Assembly: GCA_017397955.1 (NCBI GenBank)
Contig: JAFQHL010000020.1
Coordinates: 1 to 43,835, forward strand
Reading direction: 5' to 3'
Source: Clostridia bacterium
GTDB lineage: Bacteria; Bacillota; Clostridia; Oscillospirales; CAG-382
Length of the DNA stretch: 43,835 nucleotides
Shown here piece after piece: positions 16,320 to 25,403 of the stretch (within the stretch, counting starts at the first letter, position 1; the number at the start of each line of letters is the position of its first letter). The position numbers and the translations under genes are program-made. The notes beneath the pieces are model-generated. The model was given only the letters and a program-made list of their open reading frames with translations. It made no database searches and had not been told where the DNA came from.

Positions 16320-17535
16320 ACTGTATTTTAATATGGATAAAATCATCAATGTTTTGATGGTTATATTGATTTGTTCGTTTACTATTCTAACCTCATATTC
16401 GTGGGGCAGATATGTTATGTTGGGATGCACAGGGTTGATTCTTTGTGTACAGGTTTTTAGAAATAACGGAAAATACAAGCTTTTTTCGGGCGTATTCCCC
16501 TTTGTTTTAGCTCTTTTTACTTTTTATTCTTTAATTAGCTCGCTGTGGGCAGAGCGTTCTACCGATAGTATTACAGTCGGCAAAACCTTGTTTGAAATAA
16601 CGGTAATGGTGTACATACTGTATACTTGTTATTTTGAAAATCCTAAAAATACAAACGACCTGCTTAGGTGCATCAAATGGTCCGGTTATATTATTTCTCT
16701 ATATTCCATTTTTTTCTATGGTTTGGATTTCTTGATTATAGCGGCGGCAAATGAAACAAGGCTTGAAAATACTTACGCCAATGTAAATACGATAGGGATG
16801 TTGTCATCCATTTGTATCGTTATCCAAGTGGATGAGTTTATTTGTGAAAAAAGATGGAAGTGGGAAGCTTTGCTGTGTCTGCCATCCATATTTATAGTTG
16901 CATTAACACACAGTCGCAAAGCATTGCTTCTTTTAATACTTGGTACGTTTCTTTGCTTTTTGCTTCACAATTTGGATTCAAAGAACATTTTGAAAACAAT
17001 TGGGAAAATATCGGCTATTGTACTGGGTGCATTGGTTTTACTTAATGTTGTGGCGTTGATGCCGATTTTTGCAGGTACATTTGATAGAATGAATGCATTG
17101 TTTGGTAGCATCTTTGGCGACGGGGGTGGAGCTGACAGTTCTGTTTTAATCCGCGACAGAATGATAGAAGTAGGCTGGGAGCAGTTTTTAAAAACGCCGT
17201 TGTTAGGGATGGGGATGGCAAATCCTCATATCTTAAGTAATATGTATTTAGGTAAAGATGCATATTTGCACAATAATTTTATAGAGTTACTTGCCGGCGG
17301 CGGCATTGTCGGTCTTTCCATATATTATTCAATGTACGCATATCTTCTAACAATGTTTTGGAAATTGAGAAGATATAAAAATGAAGAGTATGTTATTTGT
17401 CTTGTTATGACAGTAGTGTTGCTTATATTGGATTATGGTATGGTGTCCTATTATCAAAAGATTCGTTATGTTTATTTGCTGGTGATGTTTTTGGAGATTG
17501 AAGCGTTGAAGAAAAAGCAGAACAAGGATAATTAA
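16309..17535 (+). CDS. O-antigen ligase/Wzy-type polysaccharide polymerase
   Basis: This integral membrane protein of 408 residues has about ten to twelve hydrophobic helices and a large loop in the second half, with RDRMIEVGWEQF followed by PLLGMGMANPH and HNNFIELLAGGG. That arrangement (R...HN.FIE...GG) is the hallmark of Wzy/WaaL-type enzymes. Wzy polymerises undecaprenyl-linked repeat units outside the membrane. The GTG at 16309 is chosen because GGAGAGGG stands just upstream; earlier in-frame TTG codons lie inside the preceding gene without a site. It is the only polymerase candidate in the locus. Confidence 0.82.
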   Translation: MKIRLYFNMDKIINVLMVILICSFTILTSYSWGRYVMLGCTGLILCVQVFRNNGKYKLFSGVFPFVLALFTFYSLISSLWAERSTDSITVGKTLFEITVMVYILYTCYFENPKNTNDLLRCIKWSGYIISLYSIFFYGLDFLIIAAANETRLENTYANVNTIGMLSSICIVIQVDEFICEKRWKWEALLCLPSIFIVALTHSRKALLLLILGTFLCFLLHNLDSKNILKTIGKISAIVLGALVLLNVVALMPIFAGTFDRMNALFGSIFGDGGGADSSVLIRDRMIEVGWEQFLKTPLLGMGMANPHILSNMYLGKDAYLHNNFIELLAGGGIVGLSIYYSMYAYLLTMFWKLRRYKNEEYVICLVMTVVLLILDYGMVSYYQKIRYVYLLVMFLEIEALKKKQNKDN

Positions 17536-17553
17536 GGTTGGTGCAATGCAACG

Positions 17554-18480
17554 GTGATTATAACGAAAAAAATAAAAAAAGCGGCCAAGTACTTGTTTGA
17601 TGCTGATTATAGGTTTTTGGTAGATGCGCGTTTATTGCATAAGTATGACGGTATGTCGGATGCAGATTATTTGCGCCGAATGGTTGAGTGTACTTTGGGC
17701 TATACCCCAAATTTTGATTCTCCCGTTCTGTTTAACGAAAAACTTCAGTGGTTAAAGCTGTATGACCGTAACCCATTGTATACTGTTATGGTGGACAAGT
17801 ATCGCGTGCGTGAATATATTGCAAATATGATAGGAGAGCAGTATCTTATACCATTGCTCGGTGTTTGGGATTCACCTGAACATATTGATTTTTCAACGTT
17901 GCCCAACCAATTTGCAATAAAATGCAATCACAACTCCGGCTTGGGTATGTGTATATGTACCGATAAAACACAGCTTGATGTTGAAAAGGTAAAGTCGGAT
18001 TTGGCACGTGGGCTAAAGCAGGATTATTATCTAACAGGGCGTGAATGGCCGTATAAGGATGTTCCCCGCAAAATTATTGCAGAGAAATTTTTGAAAAGCG
18101 ACGCGGGTGGGTTGACTGACTACAAACTTCATTGCTTTAACGGTGTTCCGCGTTTTGTTTTGGTTTGCCGTGACCGCTTTGCCAAAAGCGGACTTACAGA
18201 GGATTTTTATACGCCAGAATGGAAACGTATGGAGCTTAAACGCCCCAAGATTCCTAATGCAGCAACTCCTACACAAAGACCTGAAAAATTAGATGAGATG
18301 CTTGCGTTAGCTGAAAAGCTATCCAAAGACATACCGTTTATTCGGATAGATTTCTACGTGGTAGAGGACAGAATATATTTTTCTGAGTTAACTTTGTTCC
18401 CCGCATCGGGGTTCGAAGGGTATGAGCCTTCCGAATGGGACAGAACCTTTGGTGAGTGGTTAAAGCTTCCGATAAAATAA
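17554..18480 (+). CDS. TupA-like ATP-grasp protein
   Basis: The protein has 308 residues. It matches the TupA-type ATP-grasp family: an N-terminal FNEKLQWLKLYDRN segment (about 60-73), then KYRVREY, FAIKCNHNSGLGMCI (nucleotide-binding loop region) and C-terminal FIRIDFYVVEDRIYFSELTLFPASGFEGY with the acidic metal-binding residues. TupA was named for teichuronopeptide synthesis in alkaliphilic Bacillus, and relatives are common in capsule loci. ATP-grasp enzymes couple a carboxylate to an amine, so amidation of a uronic acid or attachment of an amino acid is plausible beside Ugd. The start is a GTG; an ATG nine bases earlier stops at once. Confidence 0.8.
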   Translation: MIITKKIKKAAKYLFDADYRFLVDARLLHKYDGMSDADYLRRMVECTLGYTPNFDSPVLFNEKLQWLKLYDRNPLYTVMVDKYRVREYIANMIGEQYLIPLLGVWDSPEHIDFSTLPNQFAIKCNHNSGLGMCICTDKTQLDVEKVKSDLARGLKQDYYLTGREWPYKDVPRKIIAEKFLKSDAGGLTDYKLHCFNGVPRFVLVCRDRFAKSGLTEDFYTPEWKRMELKRPKIPNAATPTQRPEKLDEMLALAEKLSKDIPFIRIDFYVVEDRIYFSELTLFPASGFEGYEPSEWDRTFGEWLKLPIK

Positions 18481-18497
18481 AATACTTGTGACTATTT

Positions 18498-18516
18498 ACA
18501 GCTTTAAGCTGTTTTG
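18498..18516 (+). terminator. Weak terminator-like hairpin
   Basis: A 6-bp stem (ACAGCT / AGCTGT) is followed by only TTTT and then GG. It sits between the TupA-like gene and the phosphodiester glycosidase gene and would be leaky at best. Confidence 0.25.
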
Positions 18517-18549
18517 GTAAAAAATTTATTTTGAAAAGGAGACGAAAAA

Positions 18550-21500
18550 ATGAAACGCAAATTTTCCTCAAAAGTGATTTCAATGCTTTGGGTTGCAGTT
18601 CTTGTTGTGGGTCTTATGTCCGCGGCAGTTTCTGCATCCGGAATTGAAGTTGCAACGGTTCAAGAAACTGAACAAATTACAACATATCAGTCTTTTGAAT
18701 CTACTCTTGCTCCCGGTATTACCCAAACTATCAACAGCGGATACGCTGCAGATGGCAGGCTTATCAATTACTACATCGCCATTGCTGATATAAATCGTGG
18801 CGATGTAGGCGTGCAGGCTTCCTATAAGGATGCACAGTGCCAAACATTAGGTATGTCCAAAATGACCGAGCAGGCTGCTTCTATGAACGCTAAGCACACC
18901 AATGCTAACGACGCAGCTAACTACATTCAGTACTATGCCGTTGTAGCCGGCGTTAACGGCGACGGTTATAACACAGGTAACGCAATGCCTTCCGGCGCCC
19001 ACGTTATGAACGGCGTAAGCGGTTTTGGTATTGTAAAAGCCGGTAATTCTTCTTGGTTTGCAATTTTTGAGGATGGCACGGCTCTCTGTGGTGCCAACAA
19101 TGCTGACTGGGACGAGGCTGTTGCTGCCCATGGTCCCGCAAAAGAAGCAATCGGTGGCTTCCAGCTGGTTAGAAAAAACGGCGTAAATATGTCATATTCT
19201 GACAGCAGCTATCTTAACGATGGCCGTTATCCTCGTTCCTTTGTTGGTGTTACCGCTGATAATAAGGTTGTATTTATGGCAGTTGACGGTAACGGCTCCG
19301 GTGGCTCTGCAGGTTCTAACTGGAAAGAATCTGTTGAACTGATGGACGAAGTAGGCTGTACATATATTCTTTGTCTTGACGGCGGCGGCTCTGCAACCTA
19401 TATTTCTCGCCCTGCAGGTAGTAACGATATTCAGGTTACCAGTAAGCCCTCTGACGGTTCTGAACGCGCAGTTTCTAACGGTCTTGTTATGTATACCTGC
19501 ACTCCTCCCTCCGACACTTTTGAAAAGGCTAACATTACTGCAGAAAACTACTATGTAACCCCCGGCTCTTCTGTTAAGGTTTCTGCTATAGGCATCAGCC
19601 CTGCAGGTACCGCTGCAGATATTCCCGAAAACGCTGTATGGACAGCAACAAACGGTACTGTTGAAAACGGCGTATTTGTTTCCGATGGAACCGTCGGCGC
19701 AGCAAACATCGCATTAACAGTTGACGGCGTTGTTGTTGGCTCTACTGAAATTAACGTTGTTCTTCCCGATTATATAGCGTTCTCTCGCGATTTGATTACT
19801 GTTCCTTTCGGTGCCACAACAGAGCTTGAAGTTGTTGCAAAGTACGGTCTTTATAACGTAGCAATCAAGAATGATGACATAACATTCACAGTTGCGGATC
19901 AAAGCGTTGGTACTGTTTCCGGCAACAAATTCACCGCTGCTCAATCCGGTACAAGTACAATTGTTACCGTATCTGTAAACGGCACAAGTCCTGTTGTTTC
20001 CGACACAATTCAGATAAACCTTGGTAAAGGTTCTGAAGCGTTGTTCGACTTTGAAGAAGGCGATATCGGTGCTGATCTCAGCAATTGGAGAACAAGCCAC
20101 CACGGCGGATTTGATGTTTCTGACCTTTCTATCGTAACAAAAGAAACCGGTAAGGTTCATAGCGGTAATCAGGCGCTTGCTTTCCATTATCCTATGGATC
20201 AAGCTTTGCACGGCACAGAATTCTGGGCAGGCAACTCTCTTGTGTGGACCGGTGACTCTGTTGAGATAAAGAACGCTACCAGCATTGGTTTCTGGGTTTA
20301 TATGCCTGAAGATGCAGTACAGTTTTCTATTTATATGAGCGTTTCTTTGCACGATGAAAAAGGAGAGTTTGCAGGTAAAACCGGCTCCAGCATGGAAATA
20401 TATAACGAAGAATACATCAATAACAGAGAGTATTCCGGTTGGACCTACTTTAAAATGCCTATAAAGAACAGCGAAGTATATCTTGAAGATAACGCTGACA
20501 AGATAGGCAACTATTACAACGGTTCTCAGTTCAAACTTAAAGCAAATTGCTTTATTGAGTTTTATGCCGTAAACATTGATTCTTGGAAGTATAATGAAAC
20601 CAATTATGCAGGTGATTTCACCTTCTACATTGATGATATTACCATAGACTATTCCGATGCAGTTGATGACCGTGAATGCCCTATATTCTCCGGTATGACT
20701 TATGCAGTTGAAGGCATGAGCGATGCTGCGAATTTGAACGGTCAGACCGTAAAAGAAAACGTTGTTAGCTTTGCAGGCTTTGTTGCTGAAGACATTACAA
20801 ATCCCAATAACGCCAGCGGTATTGATGCATCTACCGCAGTTGCATATATCGACGGTGTTCAGGTTGATTGCGAATTTGCCGATGGAATGATTACCGTTAA
20901 CGATGCAGTTTTGACCAACGGTGTTCATACCATACGTATGGGTATCTGCGATAAGGTTGGAAACTATTCCGAAACCAAGCGTCAGATTAAAGTTGAAACC
21001 TCTGAAAGCGAAGCTTCTGTTCGTGTACAGCCTCAGGACAGTACTCTTAACTATATACTTAACGGTGCGGTTTATTGGATTGACGTAGAGGTTGATGCAA
21101 TAGAAACTGTTAAGACAGTAGAGATGAGACTTGACCTTGACAGCATGAACGATTGGGAACTTGAGCAAATTGAAACTCTTTACGGTTTTGACTGTGAGTA
21201 TAAATTTGCAACCGCTGCTGACAAGGCAGAGAATATTTTGACAATCAAGTTTACCCGCAATGATGACTACCTTTCCGAAACCGGTACAGTAGTTATAGCA
21301 AGCCTTCCCATTCGTGTATGGGATTATGTAAAGAGCGATGACCACGCTCACGCAAATGCAGTTGAAGCATGGAAGTGCAACTACGTTTGCGCTCCTGCGC
21401 TTTCTATAGACGTTGATACTGAGATGGGCGTTGTTACCTATCTTGATAACACAAGCCATACTTTCTCCAGTGCGGATATACACACACTTTGCGTGTCTTA

Positions 21501-23028
21501 CACTTACGGTTTGAGAATTCGTGACTACGATAAGAGCTTCTACAATTCTCACAGCTACCACATACATAACGCAGTTGCGGTTGAAGACCTTGATGCAACT
21601 TGTACGGAAAACGGTTATACAGGCAGAACTTGGTGTGAAATTTGTGATTCTCCCGTTGTTTGGGGCACCACCGTTTCCGCAACAGGACACAATTTTGAAC
21701 TTATCGATGGAGTGCTTAAGTGCTCTTGTGAATTGACTTATACCGGTGTATGGACCGATGGCAGAAACTATGTAGACGGCGTTGTATCCGAAGGCTGGGT
21801 TGATGACAGCTATTGGCAGGACGGCGAGAAGCTTACAGGCGTTCAGCTTGTTGACGGATACTATTATGACTTTGGCGAAGAAGGTGTTTGCGAAGGTCAA
21901 GTTAAGTACACAGGCTTGTTCTATGATGAATCTGTATCTGCTTGGCGTTACTCCTTGGTTGGTGAGCTTGCAGGTGGCTGGCAACAGCTTGCCGGTAACT
22001 GGCACTTCTTTAAGAACTACTCTAAGGTTGCTGTAAGCGGTGAATACACTGTAAACGGCATAACCTATCAGTTTGATGAACAGGGTATGACCAAGGGTGC
22101 TTGGCACACCACAGAAGAAGGTACCCGTTACTATTACAGCAACGCTTATCATCGTGCGGCAAATCCCGACTATGAAACTCTTGTAGAAATTGACGGTAAG
22201 ACTTACAATTTCGACCATGACGGTTATATTACAATCGGTACTTATGCTCTCAGACCTGCTGCATTTATTATGAAGAAGAATGTATTTGAATTCGGTGCAG
22301 ACGGTGCTTTGGTTCGTCAAATTACCGAACAGGGTCTTGTAGAATGCTCCGATGGCGGCACATACTATATCAACGAAGAAGGCTACGTGCCCACTAACGC
22401 AGGGCTCGTTCAGCACGGTGAAGATTATTACTACGTTCTTTACAGCGGTAAAGTTGTTTTAAATTCCACAAGGAACATAAGCGAAGCGCAAACTAACGGT
22501 TTGCTTCCCGCAGGCACCTACAATTTTGGCGCAGACGGAAAACTGGTTGCTCCTAAGAACGGTATCGTTGAAGAGGGCGGTGTGTACTACTATTACGTAA
22601 ACAACGTAATGCAGAAGAATCTTGGCTTGATAAAGATTGGTGACGATTATTACTATGTATGCTACAGCGGTAAGCTTAAGCAGAACGGTAAGCAGACCGT
22701 TACCGCCGCACAAGTTGCAAACTATCCCGAACTCAGCGCAGGCGTTTACTTCTTCGGCGAAGATTGCAAGATGGAAATTCCTGAAGCTCCTAAGAACGGT
22801 ATCGTTGAAGAAGACGGCGTTTACCATTACTATGTAAACAACGTAATGCAGAAGAATCTTGGTTTGATAAAGATTGGTGACGATTATTACTATGTATGCT
22901 ACAGCGGTAAGCTTAAGCAGAACGGTAAGCAGACCGTTACCGCTGCACAAGTTGCAAATTATCCCGAACTCAGCGCAGGCGTTTACTTCTTCGGCGAAGA
23001 TTGCAAGATGGAAAATCCCGTTGAATAA
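18550..23028 (+). CDS. Large secreted phosphodiester glycosidase (NAGPA domain) with wall-binding repeats
   Basis: The protein has 1492 residues. A signal peptide (1 to about 29) precedes an NAGPA-type phosphodiester glycosidase domain (about 62-315), marked by NGDG (136-139), YPRSFVG (227-233), DGGGSAT (277-283) and ERAVSNGL (305-312). Ig-like domains (about 325-490) and a jelly-roll or carbohydrate-binding-like region (about 495-680) follow. Next come another Ig-like domain, a beta-sandwich with some cohesin-like look (about 810-930, tentative), a short CxxC module, and choline-binding-like wall repeats to the end. The last two repeats are near-identical 79-residue copies. NAGPA enzymes split sugar-1-phosphodiesters. 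Its place in the locus suggests it trims or remodels phosphate-linked surface sugars. AAAGGAG supports the ATG. Confidence 0.85.
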   Translation: MKRKFSSKVISMLWVAVLVVGLMSAAVSASGIEVATVQETEQITTYQSFESTLAPGITQTINSGYAADGRLINYYIAIADINRGDVGVQASYKDAQCQTLGMSKMTEQAASMNAKHTNANDAANYIQYYAVVAGVNGDGYNTGNAMPSGAHVMNGVSGFGIVKAGNSSWFAIFEDGTALCGANNADWDEAVAAHGPAKEAIGGFQLVRKNGVNMSYSDSSYLNDGRYPRSFVGVTADNKVVFMAVDGNGSGGSAGSNWKESVELMDEVGCTYILCLDGGGSATYISRPAGSNDIQVTSKPSDGSERAVSNGLVMYTCTPPSDTFEKANITAENYYVTPGSSVKVSAIGISPAGTAADIPENAVWTATNGTVENGVFVSDGTVGAANIALTVDGVVVGSTEINVVLPDYIAFSRDLITVPFGATTELEVVAKYGLYNVAIKNDDITFTVADQSVGTVSGNKFTAAQSGTSTIVTVSVNGTSPVVSDTIQINLGKGSEALFDFEEGDIGADLSNWRTSHHGGFDVSDLSIVTKETGKVHSGNQALAFHYPMDQALHGTEFWAGNSLVWTGDSVEIKNATSIGFWVYMPEDAVQFSIYMSVSLHDEKGEFAGKTGSSMEIYNEEYINNREYSGWTYFKMPIKNSEVYLEDNADKIGNYYNGSQFKLKANCFIEFYAVNIDSWKYNETNYAGDFTFYIDDITIDYSDAVDDRECPIFSGMTYAVEGMSDAANLNGQTVKENVVSFAGFVAEDITNPNNASGIDASTAVAYIDGVQVDCEFADGMITVNDAVLTNGVHTIRMGICDKVGNYSETKRQIKVETSESEASVRVQPQDSTLNYILNGAVYWIDVEVDAIETVKTVEMRLDLDSMNDWELEQIETLYGFDCEYKFATAADKAENILTIKFTRNDDYLSETGTVVIASLPIRVWDYVKSDDHAHANAVEAWKCNYVCAPALSIDVDTEMGVVTYLDNTSHTFSSADIHTLCVSYTYGLRIRDYDKSFYNSHSYHIHNAVAVEDLDATCTENGYTGRTWCEICDSPVVWGTTVSATGHNFELIDGVLKCSCELTYTGVWTDGRNYVDGVVSEGWVDDSYWQDGEKLTGVQLVDGYYYDFGEEGVCEGQVKYTGLFYDESVSAWRYSLVGELAGGWQQLAGNWHFFKNYSKVAVSGEYTVNGITYQFDEQGMTKGAWHTTEEGTRYYYSNAYHRAANPDYETLVEIDGKTYNFDHDGYITIGTYALRPAAFIMKKNVFEFGADGALVRQITEQGLVECSDGGTYYINEEGYVPTNAGLVQHGEDYYYVLYSGKVVLNSTRNISEAQTNGLLPAGTYNFGADGKLVAPKNGIVEEGGVYYYYVNNVMQKNLGLIKIGDDYYYVCYSGKLKQNGKQTVTAAQVANYPELSAGVYFFGEDCKMEIPEAPKNGIVEEDGVYHYYVNNVMQKNLGLIKIGDDYYYVCYSGKLKQNGKQTVTAAQVANYPELSAGVYFFGEDCKMENPVE
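22549..23022 (+). repeat. Tandem 237-bp duplication in the wall-binding region
   Basis: Units 22549-22785 and 22786-23022 differ at only scattered positions, several of them synonymous. Each encodes a 79-residue module beginning APKNGIVEE and ending with FFGEDCKME. Confidence 0.9.
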
Positions 23029-23040
23029 GTTATAACCTCA

Positions 23041-23092
23041 GCGGTTGTTCAATATTAAACAAAACTCCCCACCTAAGGGTGGGGAGAACCGC
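23041..23092 (+). other. Hairpin after the phosphodiester glycosidase gene, without a T-run
   Basis: A 9-bp GC-rich stem (23065-23073 with 23078-23086) is flanked by a further 6-bp pairing (GCGGTT 23041-23046 with AACCGC 23087-23092). No U-tract follows, so it may stabilise or process the mRNA rather than terminate it. The rest of the gap to 23241 holds no recognisable gene. Confidence 0.4.
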
Positions 23093-23241
23093 ACAAAATC
23101 AAAGCCTCCACGCGGCGTGCGGTGGGCAACGATGCAAGTCGGCTAATTTGGTTGAAGTTTATAAATTGTGGTGTTTTTGAGCGTAGAATGCGAATGGCTA
23201 TGGTTTCGTAAACAAGCGCGGTTGCAGGAAAGGCAAAGTAT

Positions 23242-23790
23242 ATGTTCAAAAAAATTGTCAAGCGAATAGAACTTTGGTACAGTAATAGAAATTGGGCAAG
23301 CAAAAGAAAATATCTGATAAAAAAAGGCGCGGTTATCGGGGAAGGGACCAGACTTAATTGTAAGGTACAGGCGTTTGGGACAGAACCGTATTTAATAACT
23401 TGCGGAAATGATTGCTTGTTCGCGGGTGGAGTGTCTTTCATCACTCATGATGGTGGCATTAAGGTTCTGAATACCTTGAACAAATTTAACGGAAGAAGAA
23501 TGTCAAAGTTGGCGCAAATAAAAATAGGTAACAATGTATATATCGGTCAAAACGCAATGATTATGCCCGGTGTTGAAATTGGTGACAATGTTGTTATAGG
23601 TGCGGGCGCAATTGTAACGCATAACATCCCGGATAATGTGGTTGCTGTAGGAATTCCTGCAACTGTAAAAAAAAGCATTGATGAATATTATGAGGCAACC
23701 GTTAATAAAAAACTGTTTTGTTTCGAGGGCCATTCGGCGGAAGAAAAAGAAAGAATACTTACAGAGGCCAAGAAAAAGGGTGTTATCTAA
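23242..23790 (+). CDS. Left-handed beta-helix acyltransferase (CatB/maltose O-acetyltransferase type)
   Basis: This 182-residue protein has hexapeptide repeats in two blocks: IGEGTRLNCKVQAF near residue 35, and IGNNVYIGQNAMIMPGVEIGDNVVIGAGAIV at about 95-125. The block ends in the VVAVGIPATVKK motif that closes such domains. SFITHDGG (about 69-76) supplies the conserved catalytic His region. Enzymes of this type O- or N-acetylate sugars with acetyl-CoA, often in capsule loci. AGGAAAGG lies upstream of the ATG. It probably decorates the repeat unit before export. Confidence 0.85.
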   Translation: MFKKIVKRIELWYSNRNWASKRKYLIKKGAVIGEGTRLNCKVQAFGTEPYLITCGNDCLFAGGVSFITHDGGIKVLNTLNKFNGRRMSKLAQIKIGNNVYIGQNAMIMPGVEIGDNVVIGAGAIVTHNIPDNVVAVGIPATVKKSIDEYYEATVNKKLFCFEGHSAEEKERILTEAKKKGVI

Positions 23791-23846
23791 ATAACAGACC
23801 AAATGATTGGGTTGGAAAATTGAGATTATTTAGTTAGGAAATAATA

Positions 23847-25355
23847 ATGAATCGAAAGACAAAACTGATGCTTAATTCAGCATCGTCGTTACTGTATCAG
23901 CTTATAACGATTGTATGCGGATTTATATTGCCCCGTTTCTTATTGACGTATTATGGCTCGGCGGTAAACGGTCTTGTGTCTTCAATAACTCAATTTTTGG
24001 GGTTTATTTCGCTGGCAGAATGCGGTGTGGGTGCGGTTGTTCAATCTACGCTGTATAAGCCATTGGCAGAAAACGATATAACAACTGTAAGCAAGGTGGT
24101 TATGTCGTCCGAACGTTTTTTTAAGCGTATAGCATATATTCTGTTGGCATATATCGGCGTTTTGATGGCGGTCTATCCCTTGCTTACGATGGACTCTTTT
24201 GATTATTTATTTACGCTGGTTTTGCTTTTGGTCATATCTGTCAGTACCTTTGCGCGGTATTATATAGGAATGACCTATAAGATTCTCTTGGATGCAGACC
24301 AACTGGGATTTGTTCAGTATATAATTCATACAGTCGCTTTGGTTTTTAATACCGTTTTTTGCATTTTGTTGATGCAATGGGGTGCCTCCATACATATAGT
24401 TAAGTTAACAACGTCTTTAATATTTGTGTTACAGCCGGTTTTGCTTTCCGTTATAGCAAAGAAGAAATATAAAATTGACCGCAGCATAAAGCTTACTGAG
24501 GAACCCATTAAACAAAAATGGAACGGATTGGCGCAGCACATTGCAGGTGTTGTGCTGATAAATACAGATACTGTAGTTTTAACATTGTTTTCAAGTCTTG
24601 AAAACGTTTCGGTTTATGCAGTATATAATATTGTGGTCAATGGTATCAGACAGTTGATACTTTCCTTGACAAACGGAATACGTTCAATGTTCGGCAATAT
24701 GCTTGCCAAAAATGAAACGGATGAACTTAACCGTTCTTTCAACCGTGTAGAATGGTTTATGCATACATTGGTTATCTTTGTTTTCTCTGTAACGGCATTT
24801 TTAATTGTGCCTTTTGTCAAGGTTTATACCGCCAATATTACAGATGCCGATTATATTGTTCCTGTTTTTGCTTATATGATAACGCTTGCACAAGCAATTT
24901 ACTGTTTGCGGTTGCCTTATTATGTTTTGGTGAATGCGGCCGGTCATTATAAGGAAACACAGACAAGTGCTATTATAGAGGCGGTTATAAATGTTTCGGT
25001 GTCGGTTGCTTTGGTCTTTCCTTTTGGTTTGACAGGTGTTGCAATTGGTACTTTTGCTGCAATGCTTTACAGAACGTTGTATTTGGTATGGTATTTAAAG
25101 AATAACATACTGTTCCGTAGAATCAGTTGTTTCGTAAAGCATTTAATAGCAGATATGTGTTCGGCGTTGCTTCTTTTGGCATTTATATCAGCTTTTCCTT
25201 CCTTGTATAGGCTGTCACAGCTTAGTTATTCTGCATGGGTTGTGCTTGCGTTAAAGGTCACTGCCGCTTCGGTAATAACTTTAATTATAGTAAACGGCAT
25301 TTTTTACAGCAAGGAAATGAAAAAGCTTTTGTTTAGAAAAAACGCAAATAAATAA
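23847..25355 (+). CDS. Wzx-type polysaccharide flippase
   Basis: This 502-residue membrane protein has about 12-14 hydrophobic helices and a basic N terminus (MNRKTKLMLNSASSLLYQ), typical of Wzx proteins in the MOP (MATE-like) exporter superfamily. Wzx moves the undecaprenyl-linked repeat unit across the membrane for polymerisation by Wzy. AGGAAATAA precedes the ATG. It follows the acyltransferase by 56 bp and lies ahead of the uronate sugar genes. A second, less similar flippase-type gene is at 30379. Confidence 0.85.
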   Translation: MNRKTKLMLNSASSLLYQLITIVCGFILPRFLLTYYGSAVNGLVSSITQFLGFISLAECGVGAVVQSTLYKPLAENDITTVSKVVMSSERFFKRIAYILLAYIGVLMAVYPLLTMDSFDYLFTLVLLLVISVSTFARYYIGMTYKILLDADQLGFVQYIIHTVALVFNTVFCILLMQWGASIHIVKLTTSLIFVLQPVLLSVIAKKKYKIDRSIKLTEEPIKQKWNGLAQHIAGVVLINTDTVVLTLFSSLENVSVYAVYNIVVNGIRQLILSLTNGIRSMFGNMLAKNETDELNRSFNRVEWFMHTLVIFVFSVTAFLIVPFVKVYTANITDADYIVPVFAYMITLAQAIYCLRLPYYVLVNAAGHYKETQTSAIIEAVINVSVSVALVFPFGLTGVAIGTFAAMLYRTLYLVWYLKNNILFRRISCFVKHLIADMCSALLLLAFISAFPSLYRLSQLSYSAWVVLALKVTAASVITLIIVNGIFYSKEMKKLLFRKNANK

Positions 25356-25403
25356 GATGTCTCTTTTGGTGCATCGTATATAAAGTATAAGGGTAAATTG
25401 TAT

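Noticed and set aside
19714..22416. A 900-codon open frame on the minus strand opposite the phosphodiester glycosidase gene
   Set aside because: It lies wholly within a well-supported gene, has no ribosome binding site and no recognisable domains. Its openness follows from the codon bias of the forward gene.
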